Shown here in pieces: positions 11,747 to 18,888 of a stretch of DNA of 64,000 nucleotides (position 1 is its first letter; each line of letters opens with the position of its first letter). Source of the stretch: Gulosibacter sediminis (GTDB lineage: Bacteria; Actinomycetota; Actinomycetes; Actinomycetales; Microbacteriaceae); contig NZ_CP097160.1 of NCBI RefSeq assembly GCF_023370115.1, positions 434,001-498,000 of the forward strand, given 5' to 3'. The position numbers and the translations under genes are program-made. Under the pieces are notes generated by a model. The model worked only from the letters and a program-made list of their open reading frames with translations, did no database searches and had not been told where the DNA came from.

Positions 11747-11755
11747 TGTGGATAA
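11747..11755 (-). promoter_or_regulatory. DnaA-box-like nonamer 2
   Basis: A second perfect TTATCCACA (minus strand) in the same divergent region. It overlaps the 15-nt string CCTGTGGATAACTTG, which recurs exactly at the third copy near 12724. It is followed by a possible -35 TTGACG at 11757-11762. Confidence 0.5.
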
Positions 11756-11793
11756 CTTGACGGGCTGCGGCCGAGATGCATCAGACTGGTCTG

Positions 11794-12402
11794 GTGCGCT
11801 GGAACGACCTCTTCGACGACCTCGCGGGGCAGTTTGACGCCGAACACGAGCGGGCCCGCCGCCTCGAGGCGGTCGAGGACGAGCGCCTTCGCGTCGCGCG
11901 CACGACCCTGCGGCAGCGACTCGCCGCACTGCAGGCGGCGCTCGAGCCGGGGGAGTGCATCGACATCGAGCTTCGCAGCGGCGATCGCCTGCGCGCCGAG
12001 CCGATCGAGTTCGGCGCCGAATGGTTCCTCGCCAGGCTCGCGTCGCCGGCCGGCCACTACGCGAGCGTACTCGTGCCACTCGCGGGCATGAGCTCGGTGA
12101 TGCTCACGCGAAGCCAGCTTGACCGCTCGCTCGCGCCACGACCCGAGGCTCCCGAATCGCTCACGGCACGGCTCGGCTTCGTCATGCCGCTGCGCGATCT
12201 CGCGCGGCGACGCGTGCACTGCGAGCTGACGACCACCCTCGGCGTGCTGCGCGGCACGATCGACCTCGTCGCGCGCGACCACCTCGACCTCGCGGTGCAC
12301 GACCTCGACACCCCGCGGCGCACGCCCGACGTCGCCGCCTTTCGGGTCGTGCCGCTCGACGAGATTCGCCTCGTGCGGGTCGCCGGCGACGCGCGGAACT
12401 AG
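11794..12402 (+). CDS. Hypothetical protein, conserved in Microbacteriaceae
   Basis: About 202 residues, no recognised domain. The N-terminus (MRWNDLFDDLAGQFDAEHERARRLEA) is acidic and helical, followed by a likely coiled-coil (RTTLRQRLAALQAAL). Two beta-rich halves repeat a similar theme: IDIELRSGDRLRAEPIEFGAEWFLAR and VHCELTTTLGVLRGTIDLVARDHLDLAVHD. They suggest a duplicated small-barrel fold. GTG 11794 is preferred to ATG 11776 because I recall homologues starting with MRW and because CAGACT lies exactly 6 nt upstream, the leaderless spacing seen at other genes here. Its stop shares the tetranucleotide CTAG with the stop of the convergent gene. Confidence 0.65.
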   Translation: MRWNDLFDDLAGQFDAEHERARRLEAVEDERLRVARTTLRQRLAALQAALEPGECIDIELRSGDRLRAEPIEFGAEWFLARLASPAGHYASVLVPLAGMSSVMLTRSQLDRSLAPRPEAPESLTARLGFVMPLRDLARRRVHCELTTTLGVLRGTIDLVARDHLDLAVHDLDTPRRTPDVAAFRVVPLDEIRLVRVAGDARN

Positions 12403-12686
12403 TTGTTGCCGTCGCGCCAGCTGCCCGAGCCGGTGATCTCGGGAATATCGATGAATTCCTGCTGCCCAAACATCGCCTCGCGGCGGCGGGCTTCGTATTG
12501 ATCGGCGACAAAGCGCTCGAGCTCGAGCTGTTCGACGCGCAGCGCGCCGGCCGAGCCGATGCGGATCGCGGCAAGTTCGTTGGAGTCCACGAGGTCGCGG
12601 ACGACGTCGAGTTCGACGTTGAGGATCTCGGCCACGTCGGACAGGGTGAGGAAACGGGGAAGCCCCTGGTTGGGGTTCGAAGACAT
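12399..12686 (-). CDS. Excisionase-type helix-turn-helix DNA-binding protein
   Basis: The 95-residue protein has an N-terminal winged-helix of the MerR/excisionase type: FLTLSDVAEILNVELDVVRDLVDSNELAAIRIGSAGALRV, then QLELERFVADQYEARRREAMF. Such short chromosomal proteins in actinobacteria are mostly uncharacterised regulators; there is no integrase nearby, so an excision role is unlikely. The ATG at 12686 has no clear ribosome site, but GATACT lies exactly 6 nt upstream, a weak leaderless-type -10. A longer reading frame upstream is rejected because it is unconserved-looking and crosses the promoter of the next gene. Confidence 0.75.
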   Translation of the reverse strand: MSSNPNQGLPRFLTLSDVAEILNVELDVVRDLVDSNELAAIRIGSAGALRVEQLELERFVADQYEARRREAMFGQQEFIDIPEITGSGSWRDGNN

Positions 12687-12725
12687 GCCCCAAGTATCCC
12701 AGCGATTCCCTGCACGCTCGCCGCC

Positions 12726-12734
12726 TGTGGATAA
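12726..12734 (-). promoter_or_regulatory. DnaA-box-like nonamer 3
   Basis: A third perfect TTATCCACA (minus strand), in the divergent region between the HTH gene and the SAF-domain gene, inside the same 15-nt string found at 11745-11759. Confidence 0.45.
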
Positions 12735-12779
12735 CTTGCCCAGCGAATTCGGACGATGTCGCAACATAGACACGTCAAG

Positions 12780-12795
12780 GCGGACGCGCGTCCGC
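12780..12795. promoter_or_regulatory. 16-bp perfect palindrome upstream of the SAF-domain gene
   Basis: GCGGACGCGCGTCCGC is fully self-complementary. It lies 14 nt before the AAGGAG ribosome site of the SAF-domain gene. It may be an operator or a leader hairpin; alternating CG also favours chance in this genome. Confidence 0.3.
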
Positions 12796-12822
12796 AATCT
12801 CCCGTAACTAAGGAGCGCTTCC

Positions 12823-13431
12823 GTGGCAACAGCTCGTAGAAGCCGAGTCGATCCACGGCTCGTTATTGGCATCGTGCTCGTCGCCGGGTCGATCGCGGGT
12901 GTCGTCGGCGTCGTGCAGTCCACGGCGCAAACGACGACGGTCTACGCGCTGGGGCAGGCCGTCGCCGCGGGCGAGACGATCACCGCGGAACAACTCACCG
13001 CGGTTGAGGTCTCGGCCGCAACGCCCACCGAGCTCTACCTCACCGACGCGAGCGCCGACAGTTACATCGCGACCCGCCCCATCGGCGCGGGCGAGCTCGT
13101 GCCGCTCACCGCGCTCGGCGAGGCCGACACCTCGAGCGCGGCCGTGGTGGTGAGCATCCCGGGCGAGCTGCCGGGCGGGGTAGGCACCGGCACGACGGTC
13201 GAGATCTGGTCGGCCGCCGCGGGTGAACGAATGGGCACCTACGACGCGCCGCAGGTGATCGTCGCCGAGGCGCAGGTCATTCGCGTCATCGAGCAAGACG
13301 ACTTTGTCGCGACGGCGCAGGTCGACGTCGAGCTGCGCATCCCCGACGGCGAGATCGCCACCGTCATGAGCGCGACCTCGAACGGGGCACGGCTGCAGCT
13401 TGTGCCCATTCACGAGCCGGTGCAGGAGTAA
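12823..13431 (+). CDS. SAF-domain protein, CpaB-like
   Basis: The 202-residue protein has a single N-terminal membrane segment (RLVIGIVLVAGSIAGVVGVV, about residues 13-32). A SAF domain follows (VYALGQAVAAGETITAEQLTAVEV ... IATRPIGAGELVPLTAL), then a beta-rich C-terminal part. SAF domains occur in CpaB/RcpC, a periplasmic or outer-envelope subunit of Flp/Tad pilus systems, and in sugar-acid enzymes. The GTG start has AAGGAG 7 nt upstream. It is followed 3 nt later by a CpaE-like ATPase, which supports the CpaB-like reading. No pilin, CpaF or TadB/C genes are in view. Confidence 0.8.
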   Translation: MATARRSRVDPRLVIGIVLVAGSIAGVVGVVQSTAQTTTVYALGQAVAAGETITAEQLTAVEVSAATPTELYLTDASADSYIATRPIGAGELVPLTALGEADTSSAAVVVSIPGELPGGVGTGTTVEIWSAAAGERMGTYDAPQVIVAEAQVIRVIEQDDFVATAQVDVELRIPDGEIATVMSATSNGARLQLVPIHEPVQE

Positions 13432-13434
13432 CCG

Positions 13435-14802
13435 GTGGCGCGCATCATCCTGGCCGTCGACTACGACGTCGAGGCAAACCTGCTCGAGGGCATCATCCGC
13501 GCCGGGCACGAAATCGTTGACCGCGTCACCGGCGCCACTTCGCTTGCCGTGGCTGTCGAGCGCGCGCGGCCAGAACTCGTGCTCGCGCAGGCCGGCCCCG
13601 AGACCCTTAACCTCCGCAGCCTCGCCGCGTGCGACGGCGCCGGGGCCCGCACCATCGCGGTCGTCGGCAACGAGGAGGAGCGGCGGCAGGCCACCGAGCT
13701 CGGGCTCGTCGACCGCATCCGCGCCGACGACGGGTGGGATGCGGTCGAGCGACTCCTCGAGGGCGAGGCCGCCCGCGTTGCGCCGCCGACCGCGGCACCT
13801 GCGGCGGCGAAGGAGCCGCCGCGCAGCCGCAAGGATCGCCGCCGCGAGGAATCGCGGCGTGGCCGCCGCAACGCGCCGCGCGACGCCGCCCCGCGGCCAC
13901 CCGAGTCGGGTACGACGCCGCCACCCACAAAACCCGCGCCCGGCCGCGTCCTCGCCGTCTGGGGCCCGCACGGATCGCCGGGCGTGACTACGGTGGCGAT
14001 CGCGCTCGCGGCGTCGCTCGTGAACCAGGGCCACCGGGTGCTGCTCGTCGACGCCGACACCTACGGCGGGGCCATCGCTCCCGCGCTCGGCATCGCCGAT
14101 GAGGCGCCGGGGCTCGCGGCCGCCTGCCGCCTCGCCGGGGCGGGCTCGCTCTCAGCCGGCGAGCTCGACCGCGTGAGCTCCGAACTCGCGTGCGCCCGCG
14201 GTACCTTGCGCGTGCTCTCGGGCATCAGCAATCCCGCCCGCTGGCCCGAGCTGCCGAGCGAGCGGATGCGCGCCGTGCTGTGGCTCGCGCGCGACGAGTA
14301 TGAGTTTGTCGTCGTCGACGTCGGGTTCAACCTCGAGCGCGACGAGGAACTCGTGAGCGATGTCGCGGCCCCGCGCCGCAACGCCGCCGCGCACGCCGCG
14401 ATCGAGGCGGCGGATGCCGTGGTCGCGGTCGGCGAGGCCACCCCGGTCGGCCTGCAACGCTACCTGCGGGCGCGGCTCGGCCTCGTCGACCTTCGCGGCG
14501 ACGCGGCGCACCTCGAGACGGTGATCACCCGCCTGCGCCGCGGGGCCACGGGCACCGACTCGGCCGGGCAGGTGCGTCAGGTCTTGCTGCGGTTCGGCGG
14601 TATCGAACGGGCCACCCTGCTGCCCGACGACCCCAAGGCCGTCGACCGGGCGATGGCCGAGGCGATCGCCGTGGTCGACGCGGCACCGAGGTCGCAACTC
14701 GCGAAACAGCTCGACGCGCTGGCCCTCCGGCTCGCCCACGTTGACGACACCGCAGCACCGATTGCGGCGGATCTCCAATCAGATCGCTCACTCGTCCAAT
14801 AA
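13435..14802 (+). CDS. CpaE-like MinD/ParA-type ATPase with altered Walker A
   Basis: The 455-residue protein has three parts: an N-terminal receiver-like domain (ARIILAVDYDVEANLLEGII, to about 110), a basic/proline-rich linker (KDRRREESRRGRRN), and a MinD-like domain from about residue 170. The P-loop region reads WGPHGSPGVTTVAIALA. The fold-typical VLLVDADTYGG and FVVVDVGFN follow. The invariant second lysine of the P-loop is replaced by valine and the first signature lysine is absent, so nucleotide hydrolysis is doubtful. The linker and receiver-like N-terminus match CpaE of Tad pili. The GTG start has AGGAG 6-7 nt upstream. It probably forms an operon with the SAF gene. Confidence 0.8.
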   Translation: MARIILAVDYDVEANLLEGIIRAGHEIVDRVTGATSLAVAVERARPELVLAQAGPETLNLRSLAACDGAGARTIAVVGNEEERRQATELGLVDRIRADDGWDAVERLLEGEAARVAPPTAAPAAAKEPPRSRKDRRREESRRGRRNAPRDAAPRPPESGTTPPPTKPAPGRVLAVWGPHGSPGVTTVAIALAASLVNQGHRVLLVDADTYGGAIAPALGIADEAPGLAAACRLAGAGSLSAGELDRVSSELACARGTLRVLSGISNPARWPELPSERMRAVLWLARDEYEFVVVDVGFNLERDEELVSDVAAPRRNAAAHAAIEAADAVVAVGEATPVGLQRYLRARLGLVDLRGDAAHLETVITRLRRGATGTDSAGQVRQVLLRFGGIERATLLPDDPKAVDRAMAEAIAVVDAAPRSQLAKQLDALALRLAHVDDTAAPIAADLQSDRSLVQ

Positions 14803-14805
14803 TGT
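14800..14805 (+). promoter_or_regulatory. -10 element for leaderless pdtaS
   Basis: TAATGT fits TANNNT and ends exactly 6 nt before the GTG start at 14812. It overlaps the stop codon of the upstream gene. GGAGG is present but only 1 nt from the start, too close to work as a ribosome site, so a leaderless mRNA is the better explanation. Confidence 0.55.
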
Positions 14806-14811
14806 GGAGGC

Positions 14812-16317
14812 GTGTCGAGCCTCACCAACCTCATTCAACGCCACAGCGACCTCGATTCGAGCGATCGCGAGTGGCTCATGCTGCTGCTCGCCGACTGGCA
14901 GCTGCTCGCCGACCTCGCCCTCGCCGATCTCGTGCTCTGGGTGCGCGACTCCGAGGCTCGCTGGGTCGCCGTCAGCCAGGCGCGGCCGGCGTCGGCGCCG
15001 ACGCTGTTCTACCGCGACCTCATCGGGCAGCGGGTGCGCGAGCAGTGGGAGATGGAGGTCGAGGCGGTCTACCAGCGCGGCGTGACCATCCGTTCATCCG
15101 CCCCCGACTGGTTTGACGAGATTCCGGCGCAGCTCACGACGAGCCCCGTGTTCTCAACCCGTCACGCCGACGGCCGGGCGCAGCGCTCCGAGCGGCCGAT
15201 CGCGATCATCACGCGGCACACGAACCTCGCCGGCACCCGGCAGCCCACCCGCCAGGAGGTCACTTTCCGCGAGTGCTCGGAGGACCTCTTCGACATGATC
15301 GCGGCGGGGGAGTTCCCCGACCTCGACGCCCCCGAATTCTCGCGTCGCGGCGCACCCCGCGCCTCGGACGGTCTCGTGCGGCTCGACACCGACGGCGTCG
15401 TCACCTTTGCGAGCGCGAACGCCCTGTCGGCGCTGAACAAGCTCGGCTTCGGCGGCGAGCTCGAGGGCGAGATCTTCTCGGAGGTCGCCTCGACCCTCGT
15501 CGACGACAAGCGCAACGTCACGGTCGACGAGGCGCTACCGCTCGTCGTGACCGGCCGGGCGCCGTGGATGAGCGATGTGGATGCGCGCGGCGTCACGGTC
15601 ACGCTGCGGGCGATTCCCCTGCGGCGCGGCGGCGAGCGCCTCGGCGCGATCGTGCTCTGCCGCGACACGACCGATGTGCGTAATCAGATGCAGGAGCTCA
15701 TCACCAAGGACGCGACGATTCGCGAGATTCACCACCGGGTGAAGAATAACCTGCAGACCGTCGCGGCGCTGCTGCGCATCCAGGCCCGCCGCGCGAAGGC
15801 CGACGAGGCCCGCGAGTCGCTGCTGCAGGCGATGCGCCGCGTCTCGTCGATCGCCGTCGTGCACGACACCCTCTCGGGCGGCTTCTCGCAGTCGGTCGAC
15901 TTCGACGAGGTGTTCGCCCGCGTCATGCGGCTCGCGACCGAGGTCGCCGGCGGCACCGGCACCGAGGTGCGACCGGTGCTCGAGGGGTCGTTCGGCTCGG
16001 TGCCGAGCGAGTTCGCGACACCGCTCGCGCTCGCGCTCACCGAGCTCGTTACGAACGCTGTCGAGCACGGGTTTCCGGCGGGCAGCTCCGACGGCCAGGT
16101 CGCCGTCACCGTCGAGCGCGACGACGACAACCTCGCCATTCAGGTGCGCGATAACGGCGTGGGCATGGTCGGCGGCCACGAAGGCTCGGGCCTCGGCACG
16201 CAGATCGTGCGAACGCTCGTCGAGGGTGAGCTCGGCGGCGCCATCTCGTGGCAGGAAAACCCGAGCGGCGGCACCATCGTGCAGATCAGCATCCCGCGCC
16301 GCTGGGGCGTGGGGTAA
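14812..16317 (+). CDS. pdtaS: Sensor histidine kinase PdtaS
   Basis: Cytosolic histidine kinase of the PdtaS/PdtaR pair, in which PdtaR is an ANTAR antiterminator controlling mRNA. The 501-residue protein has a GAF-like domain (1-150), a PAS-like domain (about 185-290), a HisKA_2 dimerisation helix with REIHHRVKNNLQTVAALLRIQ (phospho-His about 307) and a C-terminal ATPase with ELVTNAVEHGFPAG, VRDNGVGM and GLGTQIVRTLVEGELGG. No membrane segments are seen. pdtaR is not in the window. It ends at a hairpin shared with the convergent WhiB gene. Confidence 0.93.
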   Translation: MSSLTNLIQRHSDLDSSDREWLMLLLADWQLLADLALADLVLWVRDSEARWVAVSQARPASAPTLFYRDLIGQRVREQWEMEVEAVYQRGVTIRSSAPDWFDEIPAQLTTSPVFSTRHADGRAQRSERPIAIITRHTNLAGTRQPTRQEVTFRECSEDLFDMIAAGEFPDLDAPEFSRRGAPRASDGLVRLDTDGVVTFASANALSALNKLGFGGELEGEIFSEVASTLVDDKRNVTVDEALPLVVTGRAPWMSDVDARGVTVTLRAIPLRRGGERLGAIVLCRDTTDVRNQMQELITKDATIREIHHRVKNNLQTVAALLRIQARRAKADEARESLLQAMRRVSSIAVVHDTLSGGFSQSVDFDEVFARVMRLATEVAGGTGTEVRPVLEGSFGSVPSEFATPLALALTELVTNAVEHGFPAGSSDGQVAVTVERDDDNLAIQVRDNGVGMVGGHEGSGLGTQIVRTLVEGELGGAISWQENPSGGTIVQISIPRRWGVG

Positions 16318-16325
16318 CAAACGAA

Positions 16326-16354
16326 GTGCCTCGGCGGAGATTCCGCCGAGGCAC
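16326..16354. terminator. Bidirectional hairpin between pdtaS and the WhiB gene
   Basis: A 13-bp perfect stem, GTGCCTCGGCGGA (16326-16338) with its complement (16342-16354), closes on GAT. It lies between convergent genes. There is no T-run, so it may act as a weak intrinsic terminator or as mRNA 3'-end protection in both directions. Confidence 0.7.
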
Positions 16355-16374
16355 GCAGTGTCGAGCTGCTCGGG

Positions 16375-16623
16375 TTAGCTGGCGCGGCGGGCGCGGGCAG
16401 CGCGACGCTTGAGCGCGCGACGCTCGTCCTCAGAAAGGCCACCCCAAACACCAGAGTCCTGGTTTGTGTCGAGTGCGTACTGCAGGCACTGCTCGGTTAC
16501 CGGGCAGCGCGAGCAGATTGACTTGGCGGCGTCGATCTGTTCAATCGCGGGGCCGGTGTTGCCAACCGGGAAGAACAGCTCGGGGTCAGCATGCAAGCAT
16601 GCAGCGCGATCACGCCAATCCAT
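16375..16623 (-). CDS. WhiB-family iron-sulfur transcription regulator
   Basis: The 82-residue protein has the four cluster-binding cysteines of the family at positions 9, 37, 40 and 46 (AACL and CSRCPVTEQC). The GVWGG turn and a basic C-terminal helix (RRALKRRAARARRAS) for DNA contact follow. MDWRDRAACLHADPELFFPVG is typical of the WhiB1/WblE group, which works with the principal sigma factor and responds to redox or nitric oxide through a [4Fe-4S] cluster. ATG 16623 is chosen: AAGGAG lies about 9 nt upstream. An in-frame upstream ATG lacks a site. Confidence 0.93.
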   Translation of the reverse strand: MDWRDRAACLHADPELFFPVGNTGPAIEQIDAAKSICSRCPVTEQCLQYALDTNQDSGVWGGLSEDERRALKRRAARARRAS

Positions 16624-16787
16624 GTAAATGGGCTCCTTGTCTACGCGTTTTGGCACGCGGAGGCCGTACTCTCAGACGGAGTCGTGATGACAGCGGCACA
16701 CCAAACTGCGGGTTTGCGCAAGGGCGCCGAAGTCCTGATCTGTAGTATTTTGCCACGCAGTTGCATGCTGATCAAGGGAATATTCGA

Positions 16788-17198
16788 GTGAACGCAGAGG
16801 GCGAACACCCCACCGGGGCCGCCACGACCGGGCCGGTGTGGCCGTTAATTCTTCTGGCGATGGTGCTCGGGCTCGAGGCGCTCGTCATGGCGTGGGTGAC
16901 GGTGCTGCTGTTTGTCGAGTTCTTCGCGGAGGACGCGCTCTCGGTCGCGTCGTCGATCGCGCTCATCGTCATGGCGGGGCTCGCCACCGTGTTGCTCATC
17001 GCGCTCACGGTGGGTGTCTGCCTCGGGCAGCGCTGGGTGCGCGGGCTCACCGCCGTGTGGCAGGCGCTGCAGGTCGCGGCCGCCGTCACGGTGATCCGTG
17101 GCGACATGATGCCCGGCCTCGGCTGGGCGCTCGCGGTGGCGTCGCTCGTCGGCCTGCTGCTCGTCTTCCACCCCGCGGTGAGCGGGCGCTTGAAGTAG
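16788..17198 (+). CDS. Small integral membrane protein
   Basis: About 136 residues with four predicted membrane segments (PVWPLILLAMVLGLEAL, ALIVMAGLATVLLIALTVGV, a third around the WQALQVAAAVTVI stretch and GWALAVASLVGLLLVFHP). No known domain recognised. The GTG start is supported by AAGGGAA about 7 nt upstream; an in-frame ATG at 16761 is a weaker choice. Its stop directly abuts that of the convergent peroxiredoxin gene. I recall similar unnamed proteins beside bcp in Microbacteriaceae. Confidence 0.7.
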   Translation: MNAEGEHPTGAATTGPVWPLILLAMVLGLEALVMAWVTVLLFVEFFAEDALSVASSIALIVMAGLATVLLIALTVGVCLGQRWVRGLTAVWQALQVAAAVTVIRGDMMPGLGWALAVASLVGLLLVFHPAVSGRLK

Positions 17199-17675
17199 CT
17201 AGCTGTCGCCGAGCTTCTTGAGGATCCGGTCGACGTGGCCGGTGGCCTTGACGTTGTAGAGCGCCTCGATGACCTTGCCGTCCTCGTCAACGAGGAAGGT
17301 CGAGCGAATCGCGCCCTCGACGATGCGGCCGTAGTTGTTCTTCTCGCCGTAGGCGGCGAGGCGGGTCTGCACCTCGTGGCCCGGGTCGCTCAGCAGCGTG
17401 TAGGGCAGCTCGTACTCCGTCTTGAACTGTGCCAATTTGTCTACCGAGTCGGCCGACAGCGAGAGCACCTTGTAGCCGGCGGCGGTGAGGCGCGCGTCGC
17501 TGTCGCGGAAGTCGCAGGCCTCCTGCGTGCAGCCCGGGGTGAACGCCTGCGGGAAGGTGTAGACCACGAGCTTCGAGCCGCGGAAATCGCTGGGGGACAC
17601 CTGCTTGCCGTCCTGGTCGCTGAGCGTGAATTCCGGGAAGTTGTCGCCGGGCTGCAGTCGGATGGGTTCGGTCAC
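17199..17675 (-). CDS. bcp: Thioredoxin-dependent peroxiredoxin (Bcp/PrxQ type)
   Basis: Reduces hydrogen peroxide and organic hydroperoxides with thioredoxin-type donors. The 158-residue protein has FTLSDQDGKQVSPSDFRG and FTPGCTQEACDFRD. The peroxidatic Cys49 and resolving Cys54 are five residues apart, the atypical 2-Cys Bcp pattern. Usual active-site companions are seen: the TPGC loop and the Arg in AIRSTFLVD. The GTG at 17675 has AGGAGA 6 nt upstream; an open frame reaches further upstream but would run through that ribosome site. Confidence 0.93.
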   Translation of the reverse strand: MTEPIRLQPGDNFPEFTLSDQDGKQVSPSDFRGSKLVVYTFPQAFTPGCTQEACDFRDSDARLTAAGYKVLSLSADSVDKLAQFKTEYELPYTLLSDPGHEVQTRLAAYGEKNNYGRIVEGAIRSTFLVDEDGKVIEALYNVKATGHVDRILKKLGDS

Positions 17676-17967
17676 GGAGTTCTCCTCAGGGTCGGGCGGA
17701 GCCGCGACGGACGAATGTACGCCGCAGCCAGGATCATGCGGCAATTTGAACACACTTTGGTCTGTTCCCCATCAGAGTGCACATAATGCCCCGGGTGCGG
17801 GTTATGCTCCCCACACATCTGAAAATTGGAACCCAGCGCCCTCACTCGGCTGCGACGCGATCAGCGTTGCTTGCGGCCCGCAGCAGCAACGAAGCTCAAT
17901 TGAGGTGGGGCGCGGTGGTTCCCGTGTCGGCGCAGCGTGCTGCGTCGGCGTCTGAAAGGCAAAAGCA
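17676..17967. other. Divergent intergenic region, peroxiredoxin / ABC transporter
   Basis: This 292-nt stretch holds the promoters of both flanking genes. On the plus strand TATGCT (17813-17818) and CATAAT (17782-17787) are candidate -10 boxes. An imperfect inverted repeat, GTTGCT ... AGCAAC with inner GCGG-CCGC, spans about 17868-17892, and CATAA...TTATG spans 17782-17816. No coding potential was recognised. Confidence 0.4.
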
Positions 17968-18888
17968 ATGGTGAAATCGTCCGTCGCTCGTTCTTCCCGG
18001 AAAGCCCTCGGTGCCCTTGGCGCCTTCGCCGCGGTTGCCCTCGTGCTCACCGGCTGCGTCCAGAACACCGAGGGGACCGGCGGCAACGCCAACCCCACCG
18101 AGAGCGCCGAAATCTCGGTGACGAAGTCTGACACCGCCGCCGCGCTCGTGCCCGAGGAGATCTCGAGCGCTGGCGTGCTCCGCGTGGGCACCGACGCCAC
18201 CTACGCTCCGAACCAGTACGCCGGCCCCGACGGGCAGCCGGTAGGTTGGGAGGTCGAACTCGTCGAGGCGATCGGCACGAAGCTTGACCTCGACGTCGAG
18301 TGGTCGAAGGAGGGCTTCGACCAGATCATCCCGAAGGTCACCGGTGGCACGCTCGACATGGGCTCGTCGAGCTTCTCCGACACCGTCGAGCGCCAGGAGT
18401 CGGTTGACTTCGTCGACTTCTACTCTGCCGGCCTCCAGTATGTACGCGGCGTTGACGTCGACCCGCTGCCGGACTCGCTGTGCGGCCTCACTATCGGCGC
18501 GCAGGCGACCACCACCTCCGACGACTACCTCATGGCCGCGAGCGACGAGTGCGAGGCGAACGGCGAGGAGCCGATCGACCTCGTGAAGAAGGACGGTCAG
18601 GACGAGGCCACGAACGACGTCGTGCTTGGAAACACCGACTACATGCTCGCCGACTCTCCGATTGCGCAGAACAGCGTGCTGCAGGCCTCCGACAAGATCA
18701 CCCTTGAGGGCGACGTCTTCGACGCGGCACCGTACGGCCTCGTGTTCGCGAAGGACACCGAGCTGACGCAGGCGGTTCAGACCGCCATGCAGGAGCTCAT
18801 GGATGATGGCACCTACGAACAGATCCTCAGCAACTGGGGTGTTCAGGACGGCGCCGTCGACGAAGCTGTGATCAACGGTGTCAGCTAG
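17968..18888 (+). CDS. Amino-acid ABC transporter substrate-binding lipoprotein
   Basis: Extracellular solute-binding protein, family 3. The 306-residue precursor has a signal peptide (AFAAVALVLTGC lipobox, lipidated Cys near residue 31). It then shows the family pattern LRVGTDATYAPNQYAGPDGQPVGWEVELVEAIG, FDQIIPKVTGGTLDMGSSSFSDT and the C-terminal DGTYEQILSNWGV. The ligand is probably a polar amino acid, but its identity cannot be read from the sequence. GAAAGG lies 9 nt before the ATG. It is the first gene of a three-gene overlapping operon with the permease and ATPase. Confidence 0.93.
   Translation: MVKSSVARSSRKALGALGAFAAVALVLTGCVQNTEGTGGNANPTESAEISVTKSDTAAALVPEEISSAGVLRVGTDATYAPNQYAGPDGQPVGWEVELVEAIGTKLDLDVEWSKEGFDQIIPKVTGGTLDMGSSSFSDTVERQESVDFVDFYSAGLQYVRGVDVDPLPDSLCGLTIGAQATTTSDDYLMAASDECEANGEEPIDLVKKDGQDEATNDVVLGNTDYMLADSPIAQNSVLQASDKITLEGDVFDAAPYGLVFAKDTELTQAVQTAMQELMDDGTYEQILSNWGVQDGAVDEAVINGVS

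Noticed and set aside
12399-12686. Excisionase of a mobile element
   Set aside because: The HTH protein resembles excisionases, but there is no integrase, attachment-site repeat or other mobile gene nearby.
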